Below are positions 19,698 to 27,570 of a stretch of 27,596 nucleotides of DNA, in pieces (the first letter of the stretch is position 1; each line of letters starts with the position of its first letter). A program made the translations under genes and the position numbers. This DNA is from VRUE01 sp050258095 (GTDB lineage Bacteria; Actinomycetota; Thermoleophilia; Solirubrobacterales; 70-9). The stretch lies in contig JBLMYD010000018.1 of the NCBI GenBank assembly GCA_050258095.1, positions 1-27,596 on the forward strand, written 5' to 3'. The notes beneath the pieces are model-generated. The model saw only the letters and a list, made by a program, of their open reading frames with translations, searched no databases and was not told the origin of the DNA.

Positions 19698-21341
19698 TCA
19701 ATCGGGGTCGATGAGGACTCCCGGGTTCAAGATTGCGGCCGGGTCGAGCTCGGACTTGGCGGCGCGCAGGGCGGCGGCGAAGGGCGCCGGACGCTGGCGG
19801 TCGTACCAGGGCCGGTGGTCGCGGCCGACGGCGTGGTGGTGGGTGATCGTGCCGCCGTGCTCGATCACGGCCTCCGAGGTGGCGGCCTTGATCTCGTCCC
19901 ACTGCTCGACCTCGCCGCCGCGAACCGCGGGCGCGATCACGGTGAAGTAGGGCGCCGGTCCGTCGGGGTAGACGTGGGTGAAACGGCAGGTGACACGGGG
20001 AGCGCCGTCCCCATCGGCCGGCGCGTTGCAGACCTCCGCGACCTTGGCCCGCACCGCCTCCATCACGTCGGCGTGGAACTCCTCGAAGCGGTCCCAGGTG
20101 ATCGCCGTCTCGAACGTCTCCGTCAACACCCCGCAAGCGACAAACGTGTCACGAAGGTAGGGCGCAATGAGGAACGCCCGCCGCCAAGCGCCAACCACAT
20201 CCGCCCCTTCCCCGCCGACGGGCCGATTTCCGTCGCTATGCGGCGGTTTTCGGCCCGTCGGCGGGGGGGTTGGGGTGCCGCCGTGCTCGCAGGCGATATC
20301 CAGCGCCAGGCGCATCGAGTCTTCGACCGGCAGGTGGGCGGACTCGAAGCCGAGCACGAGCAGGTGCTTCTCGCCGGTGCCAGCGCCGGTCGTCCCCGCC
20401 TCGAGCGCGTCGAGCAGGCGGCAGTTCGAGGGATAGAGGCCCGACTGGGCGATCTCGCGCACGGCGCGCGCGGCGGCGAGGAAGTCGTCGAACTCGACCC
20501 CGCACGAGGTCTTGAGCTCGGGCCGCGGCCGCACCCGCACCCAGGCCTCGGCGATGACGCCGAGGGTGCCCTCGGAGCCGATCAGCAACCGGTCCGGCGA
20601 GGGGCCGGCGCCCGACCCGGGCAGGCGCCGCGACTCCCAGGTCCCGCGCGGGGTGATCGCCCGCACCGACTCGACCAGGTCGTCGATGTGGGTGTAGAGG
20701 GTGGCGAAGTGCCCGCCGGCCCGGGTCGCGACCCAGCCGCCGAGCGTCGAGAACTCGAAGCTCTGGGGGAAGTGGCGCAGGGTCAGCCCGTGCTCGCGCA
20801 GCTGCTCTTCCAGCCGCGGCCCGGTCGCGCCCGCCTGGATCCGCGCCGCCAGCGACTCGGCGTCGACTTCGAGCACGCGATCCAGCCGCCGCAGGTCCAG
20901 CGAGACCACCGGCCTCTCCCCCAGCCGCGCCTCGACGCCGCCGACGACGCTCGTCCCGCCGCCGAACGGCACCACGGCCGCCCCCTCCGCCTCGGCCCAC
21001 GAGAGCACCGTCTCGATCTCCGACTCGTCCCGCGGAAACGCCACCAGGTCCGGCGGATTCTCGAATTCCCCCCGAAACCCCCGCACAACGTCCCGGTACG
21101 CCTTCCCCAACGAGTGCACCACCCGCTCGTAGCGCTCATCCGTGAAGAGGTCGCCGAACGCGCTCGGCGCCTTCAGCCTCGGCTTGCGCAACTCCACCCC
21201 CTCGAGAGCAACAGGCTCCTCAACCTCGCCCCCGAAGCCCAGCTGCCCCCTGATCCCCGCCGCGGCCTGCTCAAGCTCCTCCCTCGAAGGCGCCTGATCC
21301 TCGTACCCCCACCCCCAGTGCTTCAGCCGCCGCCCGGTCAT
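19698..21341 (-). CDS. Alkyl-dihydroxyacetonephosphate synthase-like FAD enzyme
   Basis: This flavoprotein of the VAO/PCMH family is closest in style to alkyl-DHAP synthase (AGPS), which swaps the acyl chain of acyl-DHAP for a fatty alcohol to make an ether bond. It opens RRLKHWGWGYEDQAP, the AGPS-type start. FAD-binding signatures are VVPFGGGTSVVGGVE and FSTLGGWVATRAGGHFATLY, and the active-site HHH motif is in GTITHHHAVGRDHRPWYD. The ATG at 21341 is preferred; a TTG at 21398 would add 19 residues but lies in the terminator hairpin. A roughly 19-residue Pro/Gly-rich insertion (around TPPPTGRKPPHSDGNRPV) is encoded by a 57-bp palindrome. The upstream gene encodes a fatty acyl-CoA reductase-like SDR, the source of the alcohol. 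Other FAD-linked oxidase functions remain possible. Confidence 0.82.
   Translation of the reverse strand: MTGRRLKHWGWGYEDQAPSREELEQAAAGIRGQLGFGGEVEEPVALEGVELRKPRLKAPSAFGDLFTDERYERVVHSLGKAYRDVVRGFRGEFENPPDLVAFPRDESEIETVLSWAEAEGAAVVPFGGGTSVVGGVEARLGERPVVSLDLRRLDRVLEVDAESLAARIQAGATGPRLEEQLREHGLTLRHFPQSFEFSTLGGWVATRAGGHFATLYTHIDDLVESVRAITPRGTWESRRLPGSGAGPSPDRLLIGSEGTLGVIAEAWVRVRPRPELKTSCGVEFDDFLAAARAVREIAQSGLYPSNCRLLDALEAGTTGAGTGEKHLLVLGFESAHLPVEDSMRLALDIACEHGGTPTPPPTGRKPPHSDGNRPVGGEGADVVGAWRRAFLIAPYLRDTFVACGVLTETFETAITWDRFEEFHADVMEAVRAKVAEVCNAPADGDGAPRVTCRFTHVYPDGPAPYFTVIAPAVRGGEVEQWDEIKAATSEAVIEHGGTITHHHAVGRDHRPWYDRQRPAPFAAALRAAKSELDPAAILNPGVLIDPD
20210..20266. repeat. 57-bp near-perfect palindrome inside the AGPS-like gene
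   Basis: Arms of 17 bp match perfectly (20210-20226 with 20250-20266). After a 3-bp mismatch, two further 3-bp paired steps separated by one mismatch lead to a TAT loop. The whole 57 bp is a multiple of three and stays in frame, encoding a Pro/Gly/Arg-rich peptide between EHGG and GEGADVVGAWRRAF. The pattern resembles palindromic elements that insert in frame into coding genes, as known in Rickettsia. Confidence 0.75.
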
Positions 21342-21356
21342 CGAAAGCTGCCCGTC

Positions 21357-21457
21357 GTAGAGAGGGAGGGGATGCCTCTCGAACGGGCGGATACTCAAAG
21401 TGCCGGTCTCATTAGACCGGCACTTGTCCGGGCGAGAGGCATCCCCTCCCTCTCTAC
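21357..21457. repeat. Nested inverted repeat / terminator between the SDR and AGPS-like genes
   Basis: Outer arms of 25 bp match perfectly (21357-21381 and 21433-21457; part GAGAGGCATCCCCTCCC). Between them is an inner hairpin with a 12-bp stem (AAGTGCCGGTCT 21398-21409 with 21414-21425) and a 4-nt loop. On the minus strand the element starts within the TAG stop of the SDR gene and ends 16 bp before the AGPS-like ATG. The inner hairpin is followed by TTT on the minus strand and may be a terminator or attenuator. Its left half matches sequence before the palindrome at 27571, so it is one copy of a repeat family. Confidence 0.8.
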
Positions 21458-23445
21458 CAGTGCACCCCTTTCATCAGATGCGCAAACGCAACCGCCTCGG
21501 TCGACGGAGCCTTGTCGGGCGCCTCCTCGGTCTTGCCCTTGGCCGCCTGCGACTCCGGGAACAGCCGGTAGGCCTGGCTGAGGATCCGGTCGCTCACTTT
21601 CGGCGCGACCGCGTAGAGCAGCTCGCCGAAGGTGCCCAGCCGCGTCGCCACCTTCTTCGGCCGGTGGACCATCGCCCCGGCGATCATCTCCGCCGCCTCC
21701 TCCGGCGAGATCGCCGGGAAGACGTCGTACATCCGGGTCGGCGCGATCATCGGCGTGCGCACCAGCGGCATGTGAATCGTCGTGATCCGCACGCCGTCGT
21801 CGAAGACCTCGGAGGCGATCACCCGGCCGAAGGCGTCGAGCGCCGCCTTCGAGGCGACGTAGGCGGAGAAGCGCGGCGGGTTGGTCTGCGTGCCGATCGA
21901 GCTGACGTTGACGATGTGGCCCGACCGGTGCTCCCGCATCGAGGGCAGTAGCGCCAGGATCAGCCGCACGGCGCCGAAGTAGTTGACCTGCATCGTCCGC
22001 TCGTAGTCGTGGAAGCGGTCGTAGGACAGCCCCACCCCGCGCCGGATCGAGCGCCCGGCGTTGTTGACGAGGACGTCGACCCGGCCGTGGTAGGCGAGCA
22101 CCTCCTCGGCCATCCGCTCGACGTCCTCGATGTCGGCCATGTCGCAGCGGTGGATGTGGGCGACGCCGCCGGCCGCCTCGATCTCGTGCTTGGTGTCTTC
22201 GAGCTTCTCGATCGAGCGGGCGACGAGCAGCACGGTGGCGCCGGCGTCGGCGACCTTGACCGCGGTCGCCTTGCCGATGCCCGAGGAGGCGCCGGTGATC
22301 AGCACCACCTTGCCCCGCACCGCGGCGCTCAGCGTGCGGTCCTTGAACAGGTCGGGGTCGAGGTTGCGCTCCCAGTAGTCCCAGACCCGGTCGGCGTAGG
22401 ACTCCAGCGGCGGCACCGAGATCCCCGAGCCCGCGAGCGCCTCCTGCGTCCTGGTCGAGTCGAAGTGGGTCGGGTAGCTGACGAAGTTGAGGACGCCGGG
22501 CGGGACGCCGAGCTCGCCCAGGCCGGCTTTCGCCAGCCGCTTCGCGGGCGGCAGGAAGCGCAGGCCGGTGCGGACCATCGAGGCGGCCGGCTCGGTCACC
22601 CCCGGCTCGAGCCGGAAGGCCGCCTGCGGCGCGTCGGCGGCGCGGGCGAAGAGGTTGATCACCTCGCCGGCGCTCTTCGGCTCGGGGTCGGTGAGGTGGA
22701 AGACCTGCCCGTCGAGCCCCGGCTGGTGCGCGAGGTAGTCGATCGCGTCGGCGACGAAGTCGACCGGCACGATGTTGATCTCACCGCCTTCGATCCCGAG
22801 CATCGGCAGCCAGCCCGGCAGCAGCCTGCGCGCCCGCTGCAGCAGCTTGAAGAAGTAGTAGGGGCCGTCGACCTTGTCGATCTCGCCGGTGCGCGAGTCG
22901 CCGACGACGATCCCCGGCCGGTAGACGCGCCAGGGCCGCGGGCATTCATCGCGCACGACCCGCTCGGACTCGTGCTTGGTGCGGAAGTAGGGGTGGACGT
23001 CGAGCCGTTCGGCCTCGTCGAACATGTCCTCGCGCCACTCGCCGCGGTAGAGGCCGGCGGCGGCGATCGAGCTGATCTGGTGGAAGCAGCCGGCCTCGAT
23101 CGCCCCGGCGAGCTCGACCGCGTGCCGGGTGCCCTCGACGTTGGCGACCTCCTGGGCCTCCGCCCCCGCCGACATGTCGTAGATCGCCGCCAGGTGGAAG
23201 AAGTGGTCGACGTTGCCGCGCAGCGTCAGCAGGTCCTCCTCGGAGACGCCGAGGCCGGGCTGGGCGAGGTCGCCGGCGATCGGCACCACCCGCGCCCCGT
23301 CCGGGCCGAGCGAGGTGCGCAGCTCCTCGAGGCGCCCGCGCGAGCCGGCGCGCACCAACGCATAGACGGTCCCCTCGCGCTTGAGCAAACGTTGGACGAG
23401 GTTCTTGCCGATGAAACCGGTGGCTCCGGTGACGAAATAGTCCAT
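21454..23445 (-). CDS. Two-domain fatty acyl-CoA reductase-like SDR
   Basis: This 663-residue protein joins two Rossmann domains. The N-terminal extended-SDR domain has GATGFIG (7-13) and Y153-x3-K157 (PYFRTK), in the style of male-sterility/fatty acyl-CoA reductases. The C-terminal classical SDR domain has TGASSGIG (384-391), NNAG (461-464), Ser515 and Y529-x3-K533 (YVASK). Length and architecture match the bacterial fatty acyl-CoA reductases of Marinobacter (about 660 residues), which reduce acyl-CoA through the aldehyde to a fatty alcohol. TAGGCT (23455-23460, minus) lies 9 bp before the ATG. It precedes the AGPS-like gene in the same direction, which would use the alcohol. Other two-domain SDRs cannot be excluded. 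Confidence 0.85.
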   Translation of the reverse strand: MDYFVTGATGFIGKNLVQRLLKREGTVYALVRAGSRGRLEELRTSLGPDGARVVPIAGDLAQPGLGVSEEDLLTLRGNVDHFFHLAAIYDMSAGAEAQEVANVEGTRHAVELAGAIEAGCFHQISSIAAAGLYRGEWREDMFDEAERLDVHPYFRTKHESERVVRDECPRPWRVYRPGIVVGDSRTGEIDKVDGPYYFFKLLQRARRLLPGWLPMLGIEGGEINIVPVDFVADAIDYLAHQPGLDGQVFHLTDPEPKSAGEVINLFARAADAPQAAFRLEPGVTEPAASMVRTGLRFLPPAKRLAKAGLGELGVPPGVLNFVSYPTHFDSTRTQEALAGSGISVPPLESYADRVWDYWERNLDPDLFKDRTLSAAVRGKVVLITGASSGIGKATAVKVADAGATVLLVARSIEKLEDTKHEIEAAGGVAHIHRCDMADIEDVERMAEEVLAYHGRVDVLVNNAGRSIRRGVGLSYDRFHDYERTMQVNYFGAVRLILALLPSMREHRSGHIVNVSSIGTQTNPPRFSAYVASKAALDAFGRVIASEVFDDGVRITTIHMPLVRTPMIAPTRMYDVFPAISPEEAAEMIAGAMVHRPKKVATRLGTFGELLYAVAPKVSDRILSQAYRLFPESQAAKGKTEEAPDKAPSTEAVAFAHLMKGVHW

Positions 23446-23454
23446 CGCCTTTTC

Positions 23455-23498
23455 AGCCTACCTTGACTTAGAAGGGCCTTATCCCGGTTCCATAGACT
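23455..23498. promoter_or_regulatory. Divergent promoter region (SDR / 2-oxoglutarate dehydrogenase)
   Basis: Only 61 bp separate the two divergent starts. TAGGCT (23460-23455, minus) lies 9 bp before the SDR ATG, and TAGACT (23493-23498, plus) lies 8 bp before the ATG at 23507. Both fit leaderless promoters. The short AT-richer spacer means both polymerases would compete for the same DNA. Confidence 0.45.
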
Positions 23499-23506
23499 GA
23501 GAAGAA

Positions 23507-26500
23507 ATGCCAGAGACCGCCACTCTTCAGATCGCGATGCCCGAGATGGGCGAGTCGGTCACCGAGGGGATAGTGCTCGAGTGGCACGTCGCCGAGGGGG
23601 ACTTCGTCAAGGAGGGCGACACGGTGGTCGAGGTGTCGACGGACAAGGTCGATGCCGAGGTGCCGGCTCCGGTTGACGGGACGATCACCAAGCTTCTGGT
23701 GGCTGTCGACGAGGAGGTGCCGGTTGGTGCTCCGTTGGCGGAGATGGAGCCCGGTGAGGGCTCAAGCGGATCAGCCGCGGGTCCCGACGCAGCCTCGGAG
23801 GGGCCTGCGGGCGGGGGCTCCGCCTCCGTTCTCGGCCCCTCCGAGTCTGCGCCACCCGCGGGTGGAACGGTTGAGGCGCCCTCCGGCGCCAACGGTGCAG
23901 ACGGAGTGCGGGCCACTCCCGTCGCGCGGAGGGTTGCTGAGGAGATCGGCGTGGACCTTCGCTCGGTGGCTGGTTCAGGGCCGGGGGCGAAGGTGACGAA
24001 GGAGGACGTGGTTGCGGCTGCCAACGGGGCAGCTCCCCCAACCCAAGGTGAAGAGAAGCAATTGCGGGGGCCGGCGGGGATGTTGGCGCAGGCGATGGAC
24101 GAGTCGCGGGAGGTGCCGACGGCTACGTCGTTCCGGACGATCGCCGTGGACACGCTCGACGCCAAGCGCAAGGCGATCAACAGCCTGCTCAAGGAGCGGG
24201 GGCTGAAGGTCTCCTTCACCCACCTCGTCGCCTGGGCGATCGTGCAGGCGGCGAGGCAGCACCCGGTGATGACGCGCGTCTTCGAGCGGCGCGACGGCAA
24301 GCCGTTCGCGATCGAGGGCGGCCCGGTCAACCTCGGCATCGCCGTCGACGTCGAGCGCAAAGACGGCTCGCGCAGCCTGATGGTGCCGGCGATCAAGGGA
24401 GCCGAGGGCCTCGACTTCGTCGCCTTCCACAGCCGCTACGAGGAGCTGATCGCGAAGACGCGGGAGAACAAGCTGACCGCCGACGACTTCCAGGGCACCA
24501 ACGTCTCGCTGACCAACCCGGGCGGCATCGGCACGGTCGCCTCGGTCCCACGGCTGATGAGCGGCCAGAGCGCGATCGTCGCCACCGGCGCGATCGCCTA
24601 CCCGCCCGAGTGGGCGCACGCGACCCCCGAGCGGCTGCGCCAGCTCGGCGTCTCGAAGACGATGGGGCTGACCTCGACCTACGACCACCGGGTGATCCAG
24701 GGCGCCGAGTCGGGCGCCTTCCTGCGCACGATCGAGCAGCTGCTGCAGGGCGAGGACGGCTTCTACGAGTCGGTCGCCGCCGACCTCGGCCTCGACCCGG
24801 GGCCGATCTCCGCCGCCCACCCGGCCGCCGCCTCGGCGCCGCCGCTGGGCGCGCCCGCGCCCGCCGGCGAGCCGAGCGTGACGAGCGGCCAGCCAGACAT
24901 GGAGCTGCTGCAGGCGGTGCAGGCCGCGACCGCGCTGCTCAAGGGCTACCGCACCCACGGCCACCTCGCCGCCCGCCTCGACCCGCTCGGCTCCGAGCCG
25001 AAGGGCGACCCGACGATCCAGCCCGAGAACCTCAACCTGACGCCGGAGCTGATGGCGCGCATCCCGGCCTCGATCCTGCGCATCGGCGTCCCCGGCGAGA
25101 CCCTGCTCGAGGCGCTGCCGCGGATGCGCGAGGCCTACTGCGGCACGATCGCCTACCAGTTCGAGCACCTCTCCTCGCACGAGCAGCGCACCTGGCTGCG
25201 CGAGATGGTCGAGACCGGCGCCCACCGCCAACCGCTCGAGGACGAGGAGAAACGCCGCCTGCTGCTGCGCCTGATCGACGTCTTCCAGTTCGAGCGCTTC
25301 ATCGAGAAGGCCTACCTGGGGCAGAAGATCTTCACGATCGAGGGACTCGACGCGGTCGTGCCGATGCTCGACGAGCTGGTCACCCTCGCCTACCGCGGCG
25401 GCGCCGAGGAGGTCGTCTTCGGCATGGCGCACCGCGGCCGCCTCAGCGTCCTCGCCCACAACCTCGGCCGCTCGGTCGAGTCGATCCTCGCCGAGTTCGA
25501 GGGCGCCAAGCAGATCGACGCGGTGAAGAGAGTGGCGGCGATCCCCCACGGCGGCACCGGCGACGTCAAGTACCACTACGGCCACCAGGGCACCTACGAG
25601 ACGTCCGAGGGCGAGCGGATCGAGGTCCGGCTCTACCCGAACCCGAGCCACCTCGAGTTCGTCAACCCGGTGGTCGAGGGAGCGACGCGCTTCATCCAGT
25701 CCGAGCTCGACGGCGCCCGGGTCGAGCACCGGACCCGGCGCGCGGTGCCGGTCCTGCTGCACGGCGACGCCTCCTTCCCCGGCCAGGGCGTGGTCGCGGA
25801 AACGCTCAACCTGCGGGCGCTGGCGGGCTACACGACCGGCGGCACGATCCACGTCATCCAGAACAACCAGGTGGGCTTCACGACCGACCCGGACGAGGCC
25901 CGCTCGACGCCCTACGCGGCGGACATGGCGAAGGGCTTCGACGTGCCGATCGTCCACGTCAACGCCGACGACGTCGAGGCCTGCTCGGCCGCGATCCGGC
26001 TGGCGATGGCCTACCGCGACCGCTGGGCCCAGGACATCGTCATCGACGTGATCGGCTACCGCCGCTACGGGCACAACGAGACCGACGAGCCCGCCTACAC
26101 GCAGCCGCAGGTGGCGGCCCAGATCAAGGCGCACCCGCCGGTCTCCGAGATCTACGCCGAGCAGCTGATCGAGGAGGGCACGATCGGGCGCGAGGAGGTC
26201 GAGGCCGCCGCCGCCGCCCGCCACGACGAGATGTCGGCGGCGCTCAAGGACCTGCGCCACAAGATGGAGCTGGGCGAATACGAGGACCCGACGCTGACGA
26301 CGAGCAGCACTGGCGAGCTCGACCGCAGCGCCAGCCCGCCGGTCAAGACCTCGGTGCCGATCGAGAAGCTGCGCCAGCTGAACGAGGCGCTGATCGAGGT
26401 CCCGGACGGCTTCACCATGCACCGCAAGCTGCGCAAACCGTTCGGCAAGCGGATCGAGGCGCTGGCGAACGGCGGCGGGATCGAGTTCGGCCACGCCGAG

Positions 26501-27517
26501 GCGCTCGCCTTCGCCACGCTGCTGAGCGAAGGGGTGCACATCCGGCTCACCGGCCAGGACACCGAGCGCGGCACCTTCTCCCACCGGCACCTCGTCCTGC
26601 ACGACGAGAAAACCGGCCTCGAGTACTGCCCGATGCAGAACCTCGGCGACGCCCGCGCCCCGTTCGAGCTCTACAACAGCCCGCTCTCGGAGATGGCCTG
26701 CCTCGGCTTCGAGTACGGCTACTCGGCCGCCACGCCCGAGGCGCTGGTGATCTGGGAGGCGCAGTACGGCGACTTCGCCAACGCCGGCCAGGTGATCGTC
26801 GACAGCTTCATCGTCTCCGGCCAGGCCAAGTGGGGGCAGACCAGCCGCCTGACGATGCTGCTGCCGCACGGCTACGAGGGCTCCGGGCCCGAGCACTCCA
26901 GCGCCCGCATCGAGCGCTTCCTGGCGCTCGGCGCCGAGGGCAACATCCGCATCGCCAACCCGACGACGGCGGCCCAGTACTTCCACCTGCTGCGCCGCCA
27001 GGCGCTGATCAAGAAGCCGCGGCCGCTGGTCGTCTTCACGCCCAAGGGCCTGCTGCGGCTCGACCGGGCGGCGGCGACGCCCGAGCAGCTGACCGGCGAG
27101 CACTTCCACTTCATCCTCGACGACCCGCGCGCCGCCGAGCGCCGCGAGAAGGTCGAGCGGCTCGTGCTCTGCACCGGCAAGGTCTACTTCGACATCGACG
27201 CCAGCGAGCGGCGCGAGAGCGCCGAGACCGTGGCGATCGCCCGCGTCGAGCTGCTCTTCCCCTTCGCCAAGGAACAGCTGGCCAAGCTGATCGCCTCCTA
27301 CCCGAACCTGAAGGAGCTGACCTGGGTGCAGGAGGAGCCGCGCAACATGGGCGGCTGGAAGGTGATGTCGCGGCGCCTGCCCGACGTCCTCCCCGAGGGC
27401 GTCAAGCTCGGCTACGTCGGCCGCCCGATCCGGGCCAGCCCCGGCGAGGGGTACGCGGCCACGCACGTGCGCGAGCAGGAGCGGATCGTGCTCACTGCTC
27501 TCACGCCAGGGACGTAG
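23507..27517 (+). CDS. kgd: 2-oxoglutarate dehydrogenase, lipoyl-E2-E1 fusion
   Basis: This 1336-residue protein unites two TCA enzymes that make succinyl-CoA from 2-oxoglutarate. Order: lipoyl domain (7-82, lipoyl Lys47 in STDKVDAEV), Gly/Ala/Ser/Pro linker (83-134), peripheral-subunit-binding domain (135-171, ATPVARRVAEEIGVDL), E2 catalytic domain (about 190-425, His394 in TYDHRVIQGAESG), linker (426-462) and E1 from about 465 (ALLKGYRTHGHLAARLDPLG) to the end. E1 shows VVFGMAHRGRLSVL and the ThDP motif GDASFPGQG ... IQNNQVGFTT. Mycobacterial Kgd has the E2 catalytic and E1 parts (about 1230 residues) but no lipoyl or subunit-binding domain, so this version is a complete E1-E2 chain needing only E3. 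A terminator palindrome follows at 27571. Confidence 0.96.
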   Translation: MPETATLQIAMPEMGESVTEGIVLEWHVAEGDFVKEGDTVVEVSTDKVDAEVPAPVDGTITKLLVAVDEEVPVGAPLAEMEPGEGSSGSAAGPDAASEGPAGGGSASVLGPSESAPPAGGTVEAPSGANGADGVRATPVARRVAEEIGVDLRSVAGSGPGAKVTKEDVVAAANGAAPPTQGEEKQLRGPAGMLAQAMDESREVPTATSFRTIAVDTLDAKRKAINSLLKERGLKVSFTHLVAWAIVQAARQHPVMTRVFERRDGKPFAIEGGPVNLGIAVDVERKDGSRSLMVPAIKGAEGLDFVAFHSRYEELIAKTRENKLTADDFQGTNVSLTNPGGIGTVASVPRLMSGQSAIVATGAIAYPPEWAHATPERLRQLGVSKTMGLTSTYDHRVIQGAESGAFLRTIEQLLQGEDGFYESVAADLGLDPGPISAAHPAAASAPPLGAPAPAGEPSVTSGQPDMELLQAVQAATALLKGYRTHGHLAARLDPLGSEPKGDPTIQPENLNLTPELMARIPASILRIGVPGETLLEALPRMREAYCGTIAYQFEHLSSHEQRTWLREMVETGAHRQPLEDEEKRRLLLRLIDVFQFERFIEKAYLGQKIFTIEGLDAVVPMLDELVTLAYRGGAEEVVFGMAHRGRLSVLAHNLGRSVESILAEFEGAKQIDAVKRVAAIPHGGTGDVKYHYGHQGTYETSEGERIEVRLYPNPSHLEFVNPVVEGATRFIQSELDGARVEHRTRRAVPVLLHGDASFPGQGVVAETLNLRALAGYTTGGTIHVIQNNQVGFTTDPDEARSTPYAADMAKGFDVPIVHVNADDVEACSAAIRLAMAYRDRWAQDIVIDVIGYRRYGHNETDEPAYTQPQVAAQIKAHPPVSEIYAEQLIEEGTIGREEVEAAAAARHDEMSAALKDLRHKMELGEYEDPTLTTSSTGELDRSASPPVKTSVPIEKLRQLNEALIEVPDGFTMHRKLRKPFGKRIEALANGGGIEFGHAEALAFATLLSEGVHIRLTGQDTERGTFSHRHLVLHDEKTGLEYCPMQNLGDARAPFELYNSPLSEMACLGFEYGYSAATPEALVIWEAQYGDFANAGQVIVDSFIVSGQAKWGQTSRLTMLLPHGYEGSGPEHSSARIERFLALGAEGNIRIANPTTAAQYFHLLRRQALIKKPRPLVVFTPKGLLRLDRAAATPEQLTGEHFHFILDDPRAAERREKVERLVLCTGKVYFDIDASERRESAETVAIARVELLFPFAKEQLAKLIASYPNLKELTWVQEEPRNMGGWKVMSRRLPDVLPEGVKLGYVGRPIRASPGEGYAATHVREQERIVLTALTPGT

Positions 27518-27570
27518 GTGCATTGGCGCGGCGGGTCTTGGGAGTGGGCGGGGTGCCCCTCGTCCCGACA

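Noticed and set aside
21342..21398. TTG start at 21398 for the AGPS-like gene
   Set aside because: The extension is encoded by the inner hairpin and outer repeat arm; the family-like start RRLKHWGWG follows the ATG at 21341.
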